DNA of 64,000 bases, taken from Methylobacterium oxalidis. GTDB taxonomy: Bacteria > Pseudomonadota > Alphaproteobacteria > Rhizobiales > Beijerinckiaceae. Of the stretch, positions 52,835 through 61,775 are shown one piece after another. The stretch is taken from contig NZ_BJZU01000066.1 of the NCBI RefSeq assembly GCF_007992195.1, positions 1-64,000 of the forward strand, written 5' to 3'. Positions within the stretch are counted from its first letter, which is position 1. Every line of letters starts with the position of its first letter. The translations under genes were made by a program, and so were the position numbers. A model generated the notes under the pieces. It made no database searches and had not been told where the DNA came from. It saw only the letters and a list, made by a program, of their open reading frames with translations.

Positions 52835-54604
52835 ATGTGCGGGCTCTGCGGTGAGATCAGCTTCGAGGGGCCGGGCGACCCGGGCGCCGTCAAGCGCATG
52901 GTGGACGCGCTGGCGGACAGGGGGCCGGATGCCGGCGGGATCCTCGGCCACGACCGGGTGATCCTCGGCCACAGGCGGCTCAAGATCATCGGCCTGTCGA
53001 GCGCCTCGCAGCAGCCGATGCAGGACCCGGAGCTCGGGCTCACCCTCGTCTTCAACGGCTGCATCTACAATTACCAGTCGCTGCGCGACGAGCTTCAGGG
53101 CAAGGGCTACCGCTTCTTCTCCACGAGCGACACCGAGGTCGTGCTCAAGGGCTACCACGCCTGGGGGCCGGCCTGCGTCGACCGCTTCCTCGGCATGTTC
53201 GCCTTCGCGGTGCTGGAGCGCGACAGCGGGCGCGTCGTGCTCGCCCGGGACCGCCTCGGCATCAAGCCGCTCTACTACAGCGAGACGAAGGGGCGCTTCC
53301 GCTTCGCTTCCAGCCCGCAGGCGCTCCTCGCCGCGGGCGGGGTCGACACCGCGATCGATCCGGTCGCGCTCCACCACTACATGAGCTGGCACGCGGGCGT
53401 GCCGGCCCCGCTCACCATCCTGAAGGGCGTGCGCAAGCTCGGCCCCGCCACGATCCTGACGATCGAGCCCGACGGCGCGCGCCGCGAGGAGACCTACTGG
53501 ACGCTCACCGTCGGCGCGCGCGAGGCGGACCGCGTCATGAGCGAGGCGGACTGGCGCGAGGCCGTGCTCGACGCCCTCGGCACCGCGGTCGAGCGCCGCC
53601 AGATCGCCGACGTCCCGACCGGCGTGCTGCTCTCGGGCGGCCTCGACAGCTCGGTCATCGTGGCGCTTCTCGCCCGCCGCGGGCAGACGGGCCTCAAGAC
53701 CTTCTCGATCGGCTTCGACGCGGTGAACGGCGTCGAGGGCGACGAGTTCAAGTACTCGGACATCGTCGCCCGCGAGTTCGGCACCGACCACACCAAGCTC
53801 GTGATCGACGGCTCGCGCACCCTCGACGCCCTGCCCTCGGCCATCGCGGCGATGGCCGAGCCGCAGATGAGCCACGACGTGGTGGCCTTCTGGCTCCTCT
53901 CGCAGGAGGTCGCCCGGCACGTGAAGGTGGTCCAGAGCGGCCAGGGCGCCGACGAGGTGTTCGGCGGCTACCACTGGTACCCGAAGCTGATGGGCTCGCA
54001 GGATCCGGTCGCGGACTACGCCCGCGCGTATTTCGACCGCGACCACGCCGAGATGCGGGAGGCGCTGGCGCCCGACTACCTGAACGGCGATCATAGCCGC
54101 GACTACATCGCCCGGTTCTTCTCCGAGTCGGCGAGCCCCACCGCCATCGACAAGGTGCTGCAGCTCGACCAGCAGGTCATGCTGGTGGACGATCCCGTCA
54201 AGCGGGTCGACAACATGACGATGGCGCACGGGCTCGAGGCGCGGGTGCCGTTCCTCGACCACGAGCTGGTGGAGCTCGCCGCCCGCATCCCGGCCGAGCT
54301 GAAGGTGCGCGGGGGCGGCAAGCACATCCTGAAGGAGGCGGCCCGCGCGGTGGTGCCGGCCGCGGTGATCGACCGGCCGAAGGGCTACTTCCCGGTGCCG
54401 GCGCTCAAGCACCTGCGCGGGCCCTTCTACGAGTTCGTGCGCGACGTCCTCGACCGGCCCGCGGCGCGGCAGCGCGGCCTGTTCAACCGGGCCTACGTCG
54501 ATAGACTGCTGGCGGACCCGGACGGGACGCTGACGCCGAAGGGCAACTCGAAGCTCTGGCAGGTGGCCCTGCTCGAATCCTGGCTCCAGACGCACGGCGT
54601 CTGA
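52835..54604 (+). CDS. AsnB-type amidotransferase, probably N-acetylglutaminylglutamine amidotransferase
   Basis: 589 residues. The N-terminal class II glutaminase domain begins MCGLCGEIS with nucleophile Cys2 and contains GRPDAGGI-like LADRGPDAGG; the C-terminal synthetase domain has the pyrophosphate loop LLSGGLDSSV (near 265-275). Overall it resembles the amidotransferase of the osmoprotectant N-acetylglutaminylglutamine amide pathway, rather than E. coli AsnB. The usual partners (GNAT/ATP-grasp synthetase and peptidase) are not adjacent here. It is followed by another class II amidotransferase, so a plain asparagine synthetase is the alternative. Confidence 0.8.
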   Translation: MCGLCGEISFEGPGDPGAVKRMVDALADRGPDAGGILGHDRVILGHRRLKIIGLSSASQQPMQDPELGLTLVFNGCIYNYQSLRDELQGKGYRFFSTSDTEVVLKGYHAWGPACVDRFLGMFAFAVLERDSGRVVLARDRLGIKPLYYSETKGRFRFASSPQALLAAGGVDTAIDPVALHHYMSWHAGVPAPLTILKGVRKLGPATILTIEPDGARREETYWTLTVGAREADRVMSEADWREAVLDALGTAVERRQIADVPTGVLLSGGLDSSVIVALLARRGQTGLKTFSIGFDAVNGVEGDEFKYSDIVAREFGTDHTKLVIDGSRTLDALPSAIAAMAEPQMSHDVVAFWLLSQEVARHVKVVQSGQGADEVFGGYHWYPKLMGSQDPVADYARAYFDRDHAEMREALAPDYLNGDHSRDYIARFFSESASPTAIDKVLQLDQQVMLVDDPVKRVDNMTMAHGLEARVPFLDHELVELAARIPAELKVRGGGKHILKEAARAVVPAAVIDRPKGYFPVPALKHLRGPFYEFVRDVLDRPAARQRGLFNRAYVDRLLADPDGTLTPKGNSKLWQVALLESWLQTHGV

Positions 54605-54690
54605 GGCCCGTCCGCGCTCAAGGTGACGTCGTTTCTCCACGATCGTCCGGGAAGGGCTTGCGGCCGGGAAACAGGGGGAAGGAACCGACC

Positions 54691-55530
54691 ATGTGCCGCT
54701 GGATCGCCTATCGCGGACGCACGATCCCGCTCGAGCACTACGTGACCGAGCCGTCGCACTCGCTCGTTTCGCAGAGCATCCAGGCGCTCGAATCCACCGC
54801 CAGCATCAACGGCGACGGCTTCGGGCTCGGCTGGTACGGCGAGCACCCGGAGCCCGGCCGCTACCGCGACGTCCAGCCCGCCTGGTCGGACGACAACCTG
54901 CGCTACCTGTGCCGTCACCTGCACTCGCACCTGTTCTTCGCCCACGTGCGGGCGGCGACCGGCACGCCGATCACCCGGCCGAACTGCCACCCCTTCGCCT
55001 GCGGGCCCTGGCTGTTCATGCACAACGGCTACATCGGCGACTGGGCGCGGCTGCGCCGCCCGATCGAGGCGCTGATCCCGGACGCGCTCTACCCCTCGCG
55101 CAGCGGCACCACGGATTCGGAGGCGATCTTCCTCGCCATCGCCGGTGCGGGGCTGATGGGACCGGGCGGGCGGCGCGATCCCGTCACCGCCACGGTCGAG
55201 ACGCTCGCGGCGCTGACCCGGCTCGTCGACGAGGACGAGGGCGCCCACCCGTTCCGCTTCACGGCGGCCCTCGCCGACGGGCACGACCTCTACGCCTTCC
55301 GCTACGCGGCGAACGACGCGGCCAACACCCTCTACTACCGCCAGTCGGAGGACGGCGTCGTGGTCGCCTCGGAGCCGGTCGACCGCAAGCACGCCGAGTG
55401 GATCGCGGTGCCCGACCACAGCCTCGTGGTCGCCCGCCGGGACGAGCCCGTGGAGGTCCACCCGCTCACGGCGTTCGGGCTCCCTCACCGGGCCGGCGTC
55501 TCGCGCCTGCCCGTCCGCAAGACCGCCTGA
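54691..55530 (+). CDS. Class II glutamine amidotransferase domain protein
   Basis: 279 residues from ATG 54691 (GGGGGAAGGA upstream). A stand-alone N-terminal nucleophile (Ntn) glutaminase fold: MCRWIAYRG with Cys2, SINGDGFGLGWYG, FFAHVRAATG and HNGYIGDW. It resembles EgtC and YafJ; egtB/egtD are not nearby, so ergothioneine synthesis is not supported. It may hydrolyse a glutamyl amide or release ammonia for the neighbouring amidotransferase; that is inference. Confidence 0.85.
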   Translation: MCRWIAYRGRTIPLEHYVTEPSHSLVSQSIQALESTASINGDGFGLGWYGEHPEPGRYRDVQPAWSDDNLRYLCRHLHSHLFFAHVRAATGTPITRPNCHPFACGPWLFMHNGYIGDWARLRRPIEALIPDALYPSRSGTTDSEAIFLAIAGAGLMGPGGRRDPVTATVETLAALTRLVDEDEGAHPFRFTAALADGHDLYAFRYAANDAANTLYYRQSEDGVVVASEPVDRKHAEWIAVPDHSLVVARRDEPVEVHPLTAFGLPHRAGVSRLPVRKTA

Positions 55531-55817
55531 GCCGGGACGTTTCGCCGGCTCAACGGGTTCGCCTGCCTATAAGGTAGTAGCCGACGCATTTGTTAATGCC
55601 CGTGCGGCGGAACTCGGCCCCTCTCGGCCTCATCAGATCGGCGCTTGGCGAGCGCTGCACCGCGATGCGGCCGAGCGATCCCGCGTCGCGACCGAGGGGC
55701 GGGTGTCCAGCCCGCCGCGCAACCTCAAGCCTCGATCTCGAAACGGACAGGCGCGGCCGCCACGGCACGCGCTCCGGCGGGCTGCGCCGCACGCGGCGCC
55801 ACTCGGGAGGGATGGCC

Positions 55818-57050
55818 ATGACGAGCGCTCCTCGTGTCGGATTCCGCCGCGCAGCCCTCGCCCTGTTCCTCGCCGGCTGGGCCGCTTCCGTCCCCGCCGC
55901 CGAGATGGTTCCGAACGGCAACGCGGACGAGGACGGCAACGCCCCGATCCTCGTGGTGACGCGTGACGTCGCCGGCGAGCCCGGCGTCGCGATCCCGCTC
56001 GCGGTCGAGGTGCGGCGCCGGGCCGGCCGGTCGAGCCCCAACACGTATCTTCTCGGCCTGCCGAAGGGCGCGCGCCTCGCCGACACGAGCCGCGCCGTCA
56101 TCGCCGCGGAGGACAGGACCGTCGTCGAGGTGACGGACTGGAACCTGTCCGAACTCTCCGTCACCCTGGAGCCGCAGCAGACGGGCACCTTCACCCTCGC
56201 GGTGGCGGCCCTGTCGCGCCCCGAGAACGGCGAGCCGCTGCGCCTGTCCCGCTCCACCTTCACCCTCGACGCCCAGCCCCGGCCGGAGATCGAGCCGGGC
56301 CCGGCGGCCGCCGCGCGGCCGGAGCCGGAGCCGCCGGCCGCGATCGTCGCGGCCCGCCTGAAGGCGGCCGCGCAGGTCTACGTCCCCCAGGCCCCGGCGA
56401 TCGCGCCGCTGTCGCCGAGCCCGGCCGAGGCCAGGATCGAGGCCAAGCCGGAGGCCAAGCCGGAGGCCAGGGTGGCGGCCAAGGCGGAGACCAAGACCGC
56501 GGCGAAGGCTGAGACGAAGGCTGAGGCGTGGACCGAGGCCGCGCCCGCGGCCTCGACCCGCGCCGGTCCGAAGTCCGCCGAGCCGCCTACCGCCCCCCTC
56601 GGCGCCGCCGCGCCGGCGCGGCAGCCCGAGGCCGCGCCGCGGGCCGCGCCCGTCGCGCAGGCCCAGGCCGGCGCGAAGCCGGCCGCCGCGCAGTCCGCGT
56701 CCCCCGCCCCGTCCGCCGCCCCTGCCCTCGCCCCTGCCCCCTCGTCGGCCCCCGCCGCCGCCTCGGCCCCCGTCCCCGCCGAGCCGAAGCCGCAGGCGCT
56801 GGTGGAGCGGGCGGAGCGGCTGATCCGCCTCGGCGACATCAGCGGCGCGCGCCTCGTGCTGGAGCGGGCGATGGACCGGGGCGAGCCGCGCGCCGTCTTC
56901 CTGCTGGCCCAGACCTGCGACCCGCGGATGCTGCGCGCCTGGAAGGTCCAGGGCCTGCAGCCCGATCCCGAACGGGCCCGCGCCCTCTACGCCCGAGCGG
57001 CCCGCGAGGGCCTCGCCGATCCGAAGAGCCTCGCGGAGGCGATGCGCTAG
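55818..57050 (+). CDS. Exported protein with SEL1-like C-terminus (410 aa)
   Basis: ATG 55818 has GGGAGG seven bases upstream; an alternative ATG lies at 55812. Signal peptide (RAALALFLAGWAASVPAAE), a beta-rich domain (about 25-150; TRDVAGEPGVAIPLAVEV, RLSRSTFTLDA), then a long Ala/Pro/Lys linker with KAETK-type repeats (about 185-305) and a C-terminal SEL1/TPR-like helical part (AERLIRLGDISGARLVLERA, ERARALYARAAREG). No enzyme motifs. 28 bases before the TAXI gene, so the two probably form an operon, and it may help the TAXI protein in the periplasm. Confidence 0.75.
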   Translation: MTSAPRVGFRRAALALFLAGWAASVPAAEMVPNGNADEDGNAPILVVTRDVAGEPGVAIPLAVEVRRRAGRSSPNTYLLGLPKGARLADTSRAVIAAEDRTVVEVTDWNLSELSVTLEPQQTGTFTLAVAALSRPENGEPLRLSRSTFTLDAQPRPEIEPGPAAAARPEPEPPAAIVAARLKAAAQVYVPQAPAIAPLSPSPAEARIEAKPEAKPEARVAAKAETKTAAKAETKAEAWTEAAPAASTRAGPKSAEPPTAPLGAAAPARQPEAAPRAAPVAQAQAGAKPAAAQSASPAPSAAPALAPAPSSAPAAASAPVPAEPKPQALVERAERLIRLGDISGARLVLERAMDRGEPRAVFLLAQTCDPRMLRAWKVQGLQPDPERARALYARAAREGLADPKSLAEAMR

Positions 57051-57078
57051 GGATCCGACACCGCAACGGAGCACGCCG

Positions 57079-58260
57079 ATGATGCCGAGGACGCCCTCCG
57101 CCCTGATCGGGAGCCTGGCCCTGCTGGCCGCCCTCGCGGCAGCCCCGGCCTGCCTCGCCCGCGAGGCGCCGAAGTCGGCCGAGCCGCGCGAGGCCAGGCT
57201 GGAGAAGGCGGACGCGCGGGCCGAGGCGACCAGCGAGGCGATGCTCAGCGAGACCATGAACGCCAACACGGTCTCGGTGATCACCGGCACGCCCGGCGGC
57301 ACCTACTTCCGCATCGGCGCCGACATCGCCTTCGTGCTCAACGACGGCGACCGGATCCGGGTGCTGCCGATCCTCGGCAAGGGCGCGGGCGAGAACGCCT
57401 ACGACCTGCGCTTCCTGAAGGGCGTCGACCTCGGCTTCGTGCGCGCCGACACACTCGACCAGCTCCGGCAGGACAAGCGCCTGAAGGACGTGGAGCAGCG
57501 CATCCACTACGTCGCCAAGCTGTTCAACGACGAGCTCCACGTCATCGGCCCGAAGGGGATCGACGACGTGCGCCAGCTCGCGGGCAAACGCGTCACCTTC
57601 GACGTGAAGGGCAGCGGCACCGACTACAGCGGACGGGCCATGTTCCGCGGCCTCGGCATCGAGGTCGAGGCGGTCAACGTCGACCAGCCGACCGCCCTCG
57701 AGATGCTGCGCAAGGGCGAGGTCGAGGCGGTGGTGTCAGTGGCGGCCAAGCCCGTCTCGGTGCTCTCGGGCTTCGACCCCGGCGACCGCTTCCATCTCGT
57801 GACCATCCCCTATCTGGAGACCCTGAGCGAGGCCTACGTGCCGGCGACGCTCACGAGCGCCGACTATCCGAAGCTCGTCGGCGCGGGCCGGACCGTCGAG
57901 ACGCTGGCGGTCGGCACGATCCTCGGGGTCTACAACCATCCGAAGGGCTCCGAGCGCTACCGGAAGCTGGAGCGCTTCGTGGCGGCCTTCTTCGGCCAGT
58001 TCGACAAGTTCCTGGCCCCGCAGCGCCACCCGAAATGGCGGGAGGTCAACCTCGCGGCCTCCGTCGCCGGCTGGACGCGCTTCCGCCCGGCCCAGGACTG
58101 GCTCGACGCGCACCGCGACGAGGGCGCCCCCCAGGCCGAGATCGACCGCTTCCTGAGCGAGCAGCCGCAGGATCTCGCGGCCGACAAGGAGAAGGTCTAC
58201 CAGGCCTATCTCAAGTGGCGCCGCGCCCAGCAGACGAGCCTCGGCATGGCCCGGAGGTGA
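57079..58260 (+). CDS. TAXI-family TRAP-type solute-binding protein
   Basis: 393 residues with a signal peptide (LIGSLALLAALAAAPACLA). The TAXI domain is complete: NTVSVITGTPGGTYFRIGAD near residue 61, KGAGENAYDLRFLKGVDLGF, DVKGSGTDYSGRAMF and an acidic/aromatic C-terminal part. TAXI proteins normally feed a fused DctQM permease; none is present, so this is an orphan binding protein. It is co-transcribed with the SEL1-like protein. A perfect hairpin follows the stop. Confidence 0.88.
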   Translation: MMPRTPSALIGSLALLAALAAAPACLAREAPKSAEPREARLEKADARAEATSEAMLSETMNANTVSVITGTPGGTYFRIGADIAFVLNDGDRIRVLPILGKGAGENAYDLRFLKGVDLGFVRADTLDQLRQDKRLKDVEQRIHYVAKLFNDELHVIGPKGIDDVRQLAGKRVTFDVKGSGTDYSGRAMFRGLGIEVEAVNVDQPTALEMLRKGEVEAVVSVAAKPVSVLSGFDPGDRFHLVTIPYLETLSEAYVPATLTSADYPKLVGAGRTVETLAVGTILGVYNHPKGSERYRKLERFVAAFFGQFDKFLAPQRHPKWREVNLAASVAGWTRFRPAQDWLDAHRDEGAPQAEIDRFLSEQPQDLAADKEKVYQAYLKWRRAQQTSLGMARR

Positions 58261-58293
58261 CGGTCCGGCCGGGAGCCTGAACCCGGCCCACCG

Positions 58294-58316
58294 CGGCCCG
58301 CGGGGACCGCGGGCCG
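58294..58316 (+). terminator. Perfect 10-bp stem after the TAXI gene
   Basis: CGGCCCGCGG (58294-58303) and CCGCGGGCCG (58307-58316) pair around GGA, 33 bases after the stop. No T-run beyond TTCCC. Confidence 0.6.
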
Positions 58317-58477
58317 TTCCCGAAACCATCCCCGGCGGCTGCGCCGCACCCCGAGCCCTCACCGGGCCGCGGCGTTGTCGCGGCCGCGGTTTCGTGATCC
58401 GTTGCGGCGGCCGCCGGCCCGGCGGTGCGATCGCGCTGCCGTTCGGGGCGGGCGCCCTGCGCAGACGCGGAGCCGCG

Positions 58478-59131
58478 ATGAGCATCACCATCACCGCCTT
58501 CGAGCGCTCCCCCGACGGCGGGATGGGGCTGGCGCGGGACACGCGGGTCCGCTGGGCGCTCGAAGAGGCGGGCCGTGCCTACAGGGTCCGCCCCGTCTCG
58601 TTCGGCGCGCTGAAGGAGCCGGCGCACCTGGCCCTCAACCCGTTCGGCCAGATCCCGACCTACGAGGAGGGCGATCTCGTCCTGTTCGAGACGGGGGCCA
58701 TCGTGCTCTACATCGCGGAGCGCCATGCCGGGCTGCTGCCGCGGGAGGGCCGAGCGCGGGCTCGCGCGATCGCCTGGATGTTCGCCGCGCTCAACACGGT
58801 GGAGCCGCCGATCCTCGAGCTCGCGACCGCGAAGCTCATGGAGGGCGACAGGCCCTGGTCGGCGGAGCGTCGCCCCCTTGTCGAGAACCGGGTGCGCGAC
58901 CGCCTGAGGCAGCTGTCCGGCCGGCTGGGCGGGGCCGAGTGGCTCGACGGGGGATTCAGCGCGGGCGACCTGATGATGGTCTCGGTGCTGCTCCGGCTGC
59001 GGCCCTCTGGCCTCCTCGACGAGGACCCGAACCTCGCCGCCTACGTGGCCCGCGGCGAGGCCCGGCCGGCCTACGGGCGCGCCTTCGCGGCCCAGCGGGC
59101 AGCCTTCGCCGGCAGCCCTGCGCCGGCCTGA
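58478..59131 (+). CDS. Glutathione S-transferase family protein
   Basis: 217 residues from ATG 58478. N-terminal thioredoxin-like domain with LNPFGQIPTY (cis-Pro) and the Glu/Ser-type glutathione contact FETGAIVLYIAER, then an all-helical C-terminal domain (about 95-210; GGFSAGDLMMVSVLLRL). The first loop is atypical (RSPDGGMGLARDTRV), so the catalytic Ser or Cys is not certain. Role probably detoxification or redox; substrate unknown. Confidence 0.88.
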   Translation: MSITITAFERSPDGGMGLARDTRVRWALEEAGRAYRVRPVSFGALKEPAHLALNPFGQIPTYEEGDLVLFETGAIVLYIAERHAGLLPREGRARARAIAWMFAALNTVEPPILELATAKLMEGDRPWSAERRPLVENRVRDRLRQLSGRLGGAEWLDGGFSAGDLMMVSVLLRLRPSGLLDEDPNLAAYVARGEARPAYGRAFAAQRAAFAGSPAPA

Positions 59132-59215
59132 CGGATGCCCGCCCGGAGCCGGAAGCGGTGTGACCGAACGTGCGGGACGCCGCGCGCCGGGAAGGGGCGA
59201 CGCCCCGGCGCTGCC

Positions 59216-60202
59216 TTACCGGCCGGTCAGGCAGGTCTCCTGCTGCAGGCTCGCGGGCACGATCGGCCCGTAGCCGTAGGTGCAGAGCGCGTCGTGCCGG
59301 CGGACCGGGTGCGGCAGCGAGTGGTTGCGGCCGCGGCTGCTGGCCCAGGAACCGTCGAGATAGGCGACGAGCCGCGCGCGCATCGCCGCGCGGCGGCTCT
59401 TCCCCTCGTAGCGCCGCGTCAGCAGCATCCTCTCCCGCGCCTGGCGGGTGCGGTGCAGGCTGCCGCCCGGGCGCAGCCAGGCGGCGCGGACGCGGCGCCG
59501 GATCCCCGCGATGGCGCGGGGCTGCCCGAGGATCTGCCGCCGGTAGGCGGCGTAGCGCAGGCGCTTGCGCGCGGCCGAGGCCACGGGCCGCTGCCCCGCA
59601 ACCTTGGGCCGGGCGGCCACGGCCGCCTCAGCCGCGGCCTTTTGCCCGGCCTTCTGCCCGGAATCCGCGTGCTGCGGCTGGCCGAGGAGCTGGCGCCGCA
59701 GGCGGGCGTAGCGCAGGCGCGGGCGGGCCGCCTCGGCGAGCCGGGTGCCGGCGGGCTCGGCCGCGGGCGCCCGGGCGAGCGCGCCGGCCGCAGGCGCCTG
59801 CCGCGCCAGCACGTCGCCGGGCGTCACGGACGCGGCGCGGGCGCCGCGCACCGCGACCCCGCAGCCGGAGCAGATGGAGGTGGTGATCCGGTTCCAGGTG
59901 CGCTCGTCGTCGTCGAGCTTCTTCTGGACGCGGGCTTGGTAGGCGGAGATCGCCTCCTCGGTGGAGGGCGCCTCGCCGAGCCTGCGGGCCGGCTCGGCCT
60001 GCTGGCCGGTCTCGCGCCGCAGCCGCTGCAGGATCTCGGCGACCGTCTCGTCTCGGGCCGCCTCCCGCGTCGCGTTGCGGGGCTCGGCGGGCGTGTCCGC
60101 CGCCGTCGGACCCGCGCTCTCCGCCCCGAGCGCCACCAGGGGCGCCGACGCCCCGGCCGCGAGCACGCTCGCGGACAGGAGGGTCCTGACTAGCGTACGC
60201 AT
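59216..60202 (-). CDS. Exported protein with internal YRRQ-LGQP repeats (328 aa)
   Basis: ATG 60202 follows CAGGAGGG and begins a signal peptide (LVRTLLSASVLAAGASAPL). The mature protein has a charged helical region with CSGC (TSICSGCGV), then two related segments RLRYARLRRQLLGQP and RLRYAAYRRQILGQP, and a basic C-terminal part with further Cys (CTYGYG, ETCLTG). The strongly basic composition suggests binding to nucleic acid, lipopolysaccharide or peptidoglycan. Not recognised. Confidence 0.7.
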   Translation of the reverse strand: MRTLVRTLLSASVLAAGASAPLVALGAESAGPTAADTPAEPRNATREAARDETVAEILQRLRRETGQQAEPARRLGEAPSTEEAISAYQARVQKKLDDDERTWNRITTSICSGCGVAVRGARAASVTPGDVLARQAPAAGALARAPAAEPAGTRLAEAARPRLRYARLRRQLLGQPQHADSGQKAGQKAAAEAAVAARPKVAGQRPVASAARKRLRYAAYRRQILGQPRAIAGIRRRVRAAWLRPGGSLHRTRQARERMLLTRRYEGKSRRAAMRARLVAYLDGSWASSRGRNHSLPHPVRRHDALCTYGYGPIVPASLQQETCLTGR

Positions 60203-60346
60203 GAGCCCTCCTGACGCGTTTCGCAGTTGCCGATCGCCGAGGCCCACATCCCGAACGATTATGGGTACAGCAAAGATTTCGGAACTACGACCCAGCCAGG
60301 GTGGGTACGCCTTTCGGATGAGCGCTGTCGGGGCGGCGCCGGCGTC

Positions 60347-61576
60347 TCAGGAATCGTCGCCGACGCGGGCGAGGCGCTCGGGCCGGCCGCGGCCGGCGAG
60401 GCTCGGGAGCCGGTCCTGCCCGCTGCCCGCCACCACGACGAGGCGCTGGATCTCTCCGCGCAGGTACGCCTGCAGGAACTTGTCGTAGTCCCTGAACGAG
60501 ACGCAGCCGTTCGAGGCGCCGCTCGGGCCGAGCATGTAGGTGTGGGCGAGCAGGCCCGCCCGCCCGTACACCGCGGCGCTGCCGCCGACCGGGTTGAGGC
60601 GGATCGCCCGCACGCCGTGGAAGAGCTGCTCGCGCTCGGTCAGGTCGTAGGTGCCGGGGGGCGTCGCGCCGCGCATCTTGATGTTGACCGAGGCCGGGTC
60701 GTCCATGCTCGCCCCGAGGCCGGAATGGGCCTCCAGCTTCTCGCCGCTGGGCAGGGTCACGAGGCGCGCGCTGATGTCGTAGACGGCGACGCCCGACCCG
60801 CCGGACGGGCTCGGGACCGGGGCGACCGGCGGCCGGCGCTGCAGCGACTCGGCGGGGTTCGGCGACAGCGAGGCGTAGGCGAGCGCCGAGGCGGGCGCCC
60901 GCTCGATATTGAACAGCTTCTCGATGAAGGTGCGCTCGTCCGCGACGGGCGCGGCCGGCGCGACGGCCGCCGCGCGGCGCGCCGCCAGGCGCTCGGCCCG
61001 GCGCGAGGTCTCGGCGCCGGGCAGGCGGCGGAACTCGGGCGGGCGCGGCATCGGCAGCGGCACGGTCTGGGCGAGGCGGGACGCGTCCCCGGCGGGGCCC
61101 GGATCGGGCGCGGCGAGGTCGCGGAGCGGGTCGTAGGCGAACGCGAAGACGTCCGGCGCGGCGGCCCCGCGCGAGCCGAGCAGCGCCTCGCGCCACAGGA
61201 GCAGCGCCTGCCCGTCCAGTGGTTCGATGGCCAGTGGTTCGACGGCCAGGGGCTCGGCGGCCACGGGCTCGGCGGTCACGGGCTCGGCGGTCGCGAGGTC
61301 GACGCTTGGCCCTTCGGGCGCGGGCTCGCCCGCTGCCGCCAACTCGACCGCGGCCTGCGCCGGGTCGGCCGGCGGCCCGGCGGCCTCGAGCGGGCCGGCG
61401 GCCAGCATCGGCGGGGCGGCGTGGGCCTCGGCCTCCCGGCGCGGCTCGAAGGCGCTGCCGGCGACGGCGAGGCCGAACGCCGCCGCGAGCGCGGCGAGGG
61501 GCGGGAGCGGGCTGCGGGCGAGGCGCGGCCCGAGGCCCTGGCGGACGTCCCCTGACGACGGAGTGGCGTGTTCCAT
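60347..61576 (-). CDS. DUF2778 L,D-transpeptidase-like exported protein
   Basis: 409 residues from ATG 61576; the ribosome site is poor and ATG 61678 or 61690 are alternatives. A membrane or signal segment (about 20-42, LPPLAALAAAFGLAVAGSA), a long Ala/Pro linker with five pentapeptide repeats (AEPVT/AEPLA), and a C-terminal DUF2778 domain (about 270-390) with catalytic-type His (HSGLGASMD) and Cys (SNGCVSFRDY). DUF2778 is the fold of Tlde1 toxins, but in rhizobia-like bacteria it is usually an ordinary envelope protein that acts on peptidoglycan; no T6SS genes are here. Confidence 0.85.
   Translation of the reverse strand: MEHATPSSGDVRQGLGPRLARSPLPPLAALAAAFGLAVAGSAFEPRREAEAHAAPPMLAAGPLEAAGPPADPAQAAVELAAAGEPAPEGPSVDLATAEPVTAEPVAAEPLAVEPLAIEPLDGQALLLWREALLGSRGAAAPDVFAFAYDPLRDLAAPDPGPAGDASRLAQTVPLPMPRPPEFRRLPGAETSRRAERLAARRAAAVAPAAPVADERTFIEKLFNIERAPASALAYASLSPNPAESLQRRPPVAPVPSPSGGSGVAVYDISARLVTLPSGEKLEAHSGLGASMDDPASVNIKMRGATPPGTYDLTEREQLFHGVRAIRLNPVGGSAAVYGRAGLLAHTYMLGPSGASNGCVSFRDYDKFLQAYLRGEIQRLVVVAGSGQDRLPSLAGRGRPERLARVGDDS
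61219..61293 (-). repeat. Five 15-bp tandem coding repeats
   Basis: Units of the form GTGGTTCGACGGCCA at 61219-61293 (plus strand) repeat every 15 bases, encoding AEPVT/AEPLA/IEPLD-type pentapeptides on the minus strand. The first two units differ at one base; later ones drift. Confidence 0.75.
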
Positions 61577-61775
61577 GTTCGCGCTGCCGGCCCTCTCTGC
61601 GGCGGAGCCGCCCGCGTCGCGCTCGCGCGGCCGGGCCGCAGGCGAATCGCGCGACGGGAGCGGTTCGCGCCCGATCATCGAGGACGCGACCATCCAGTCC
61701 GGCCCGGCCATTCTGGGGCGAAGCTGTGGCCGATCTGCGATGGGACGAAACGCTACCGTCCGTCCGAGACCGCAG

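Noticed and set aside
54691..55530. Ergothioneine gene egtC
   Set aside because: egtB and egtD are not near; the similarity is only to the general amidotransferase fold.
60347..61576. Type VI secretion toxin (Tlde1)
   Set aside because: The DUF2778 fold matches, but there are no T6SS or immunity genes nearby and the protein has its own membrane or signal segment.
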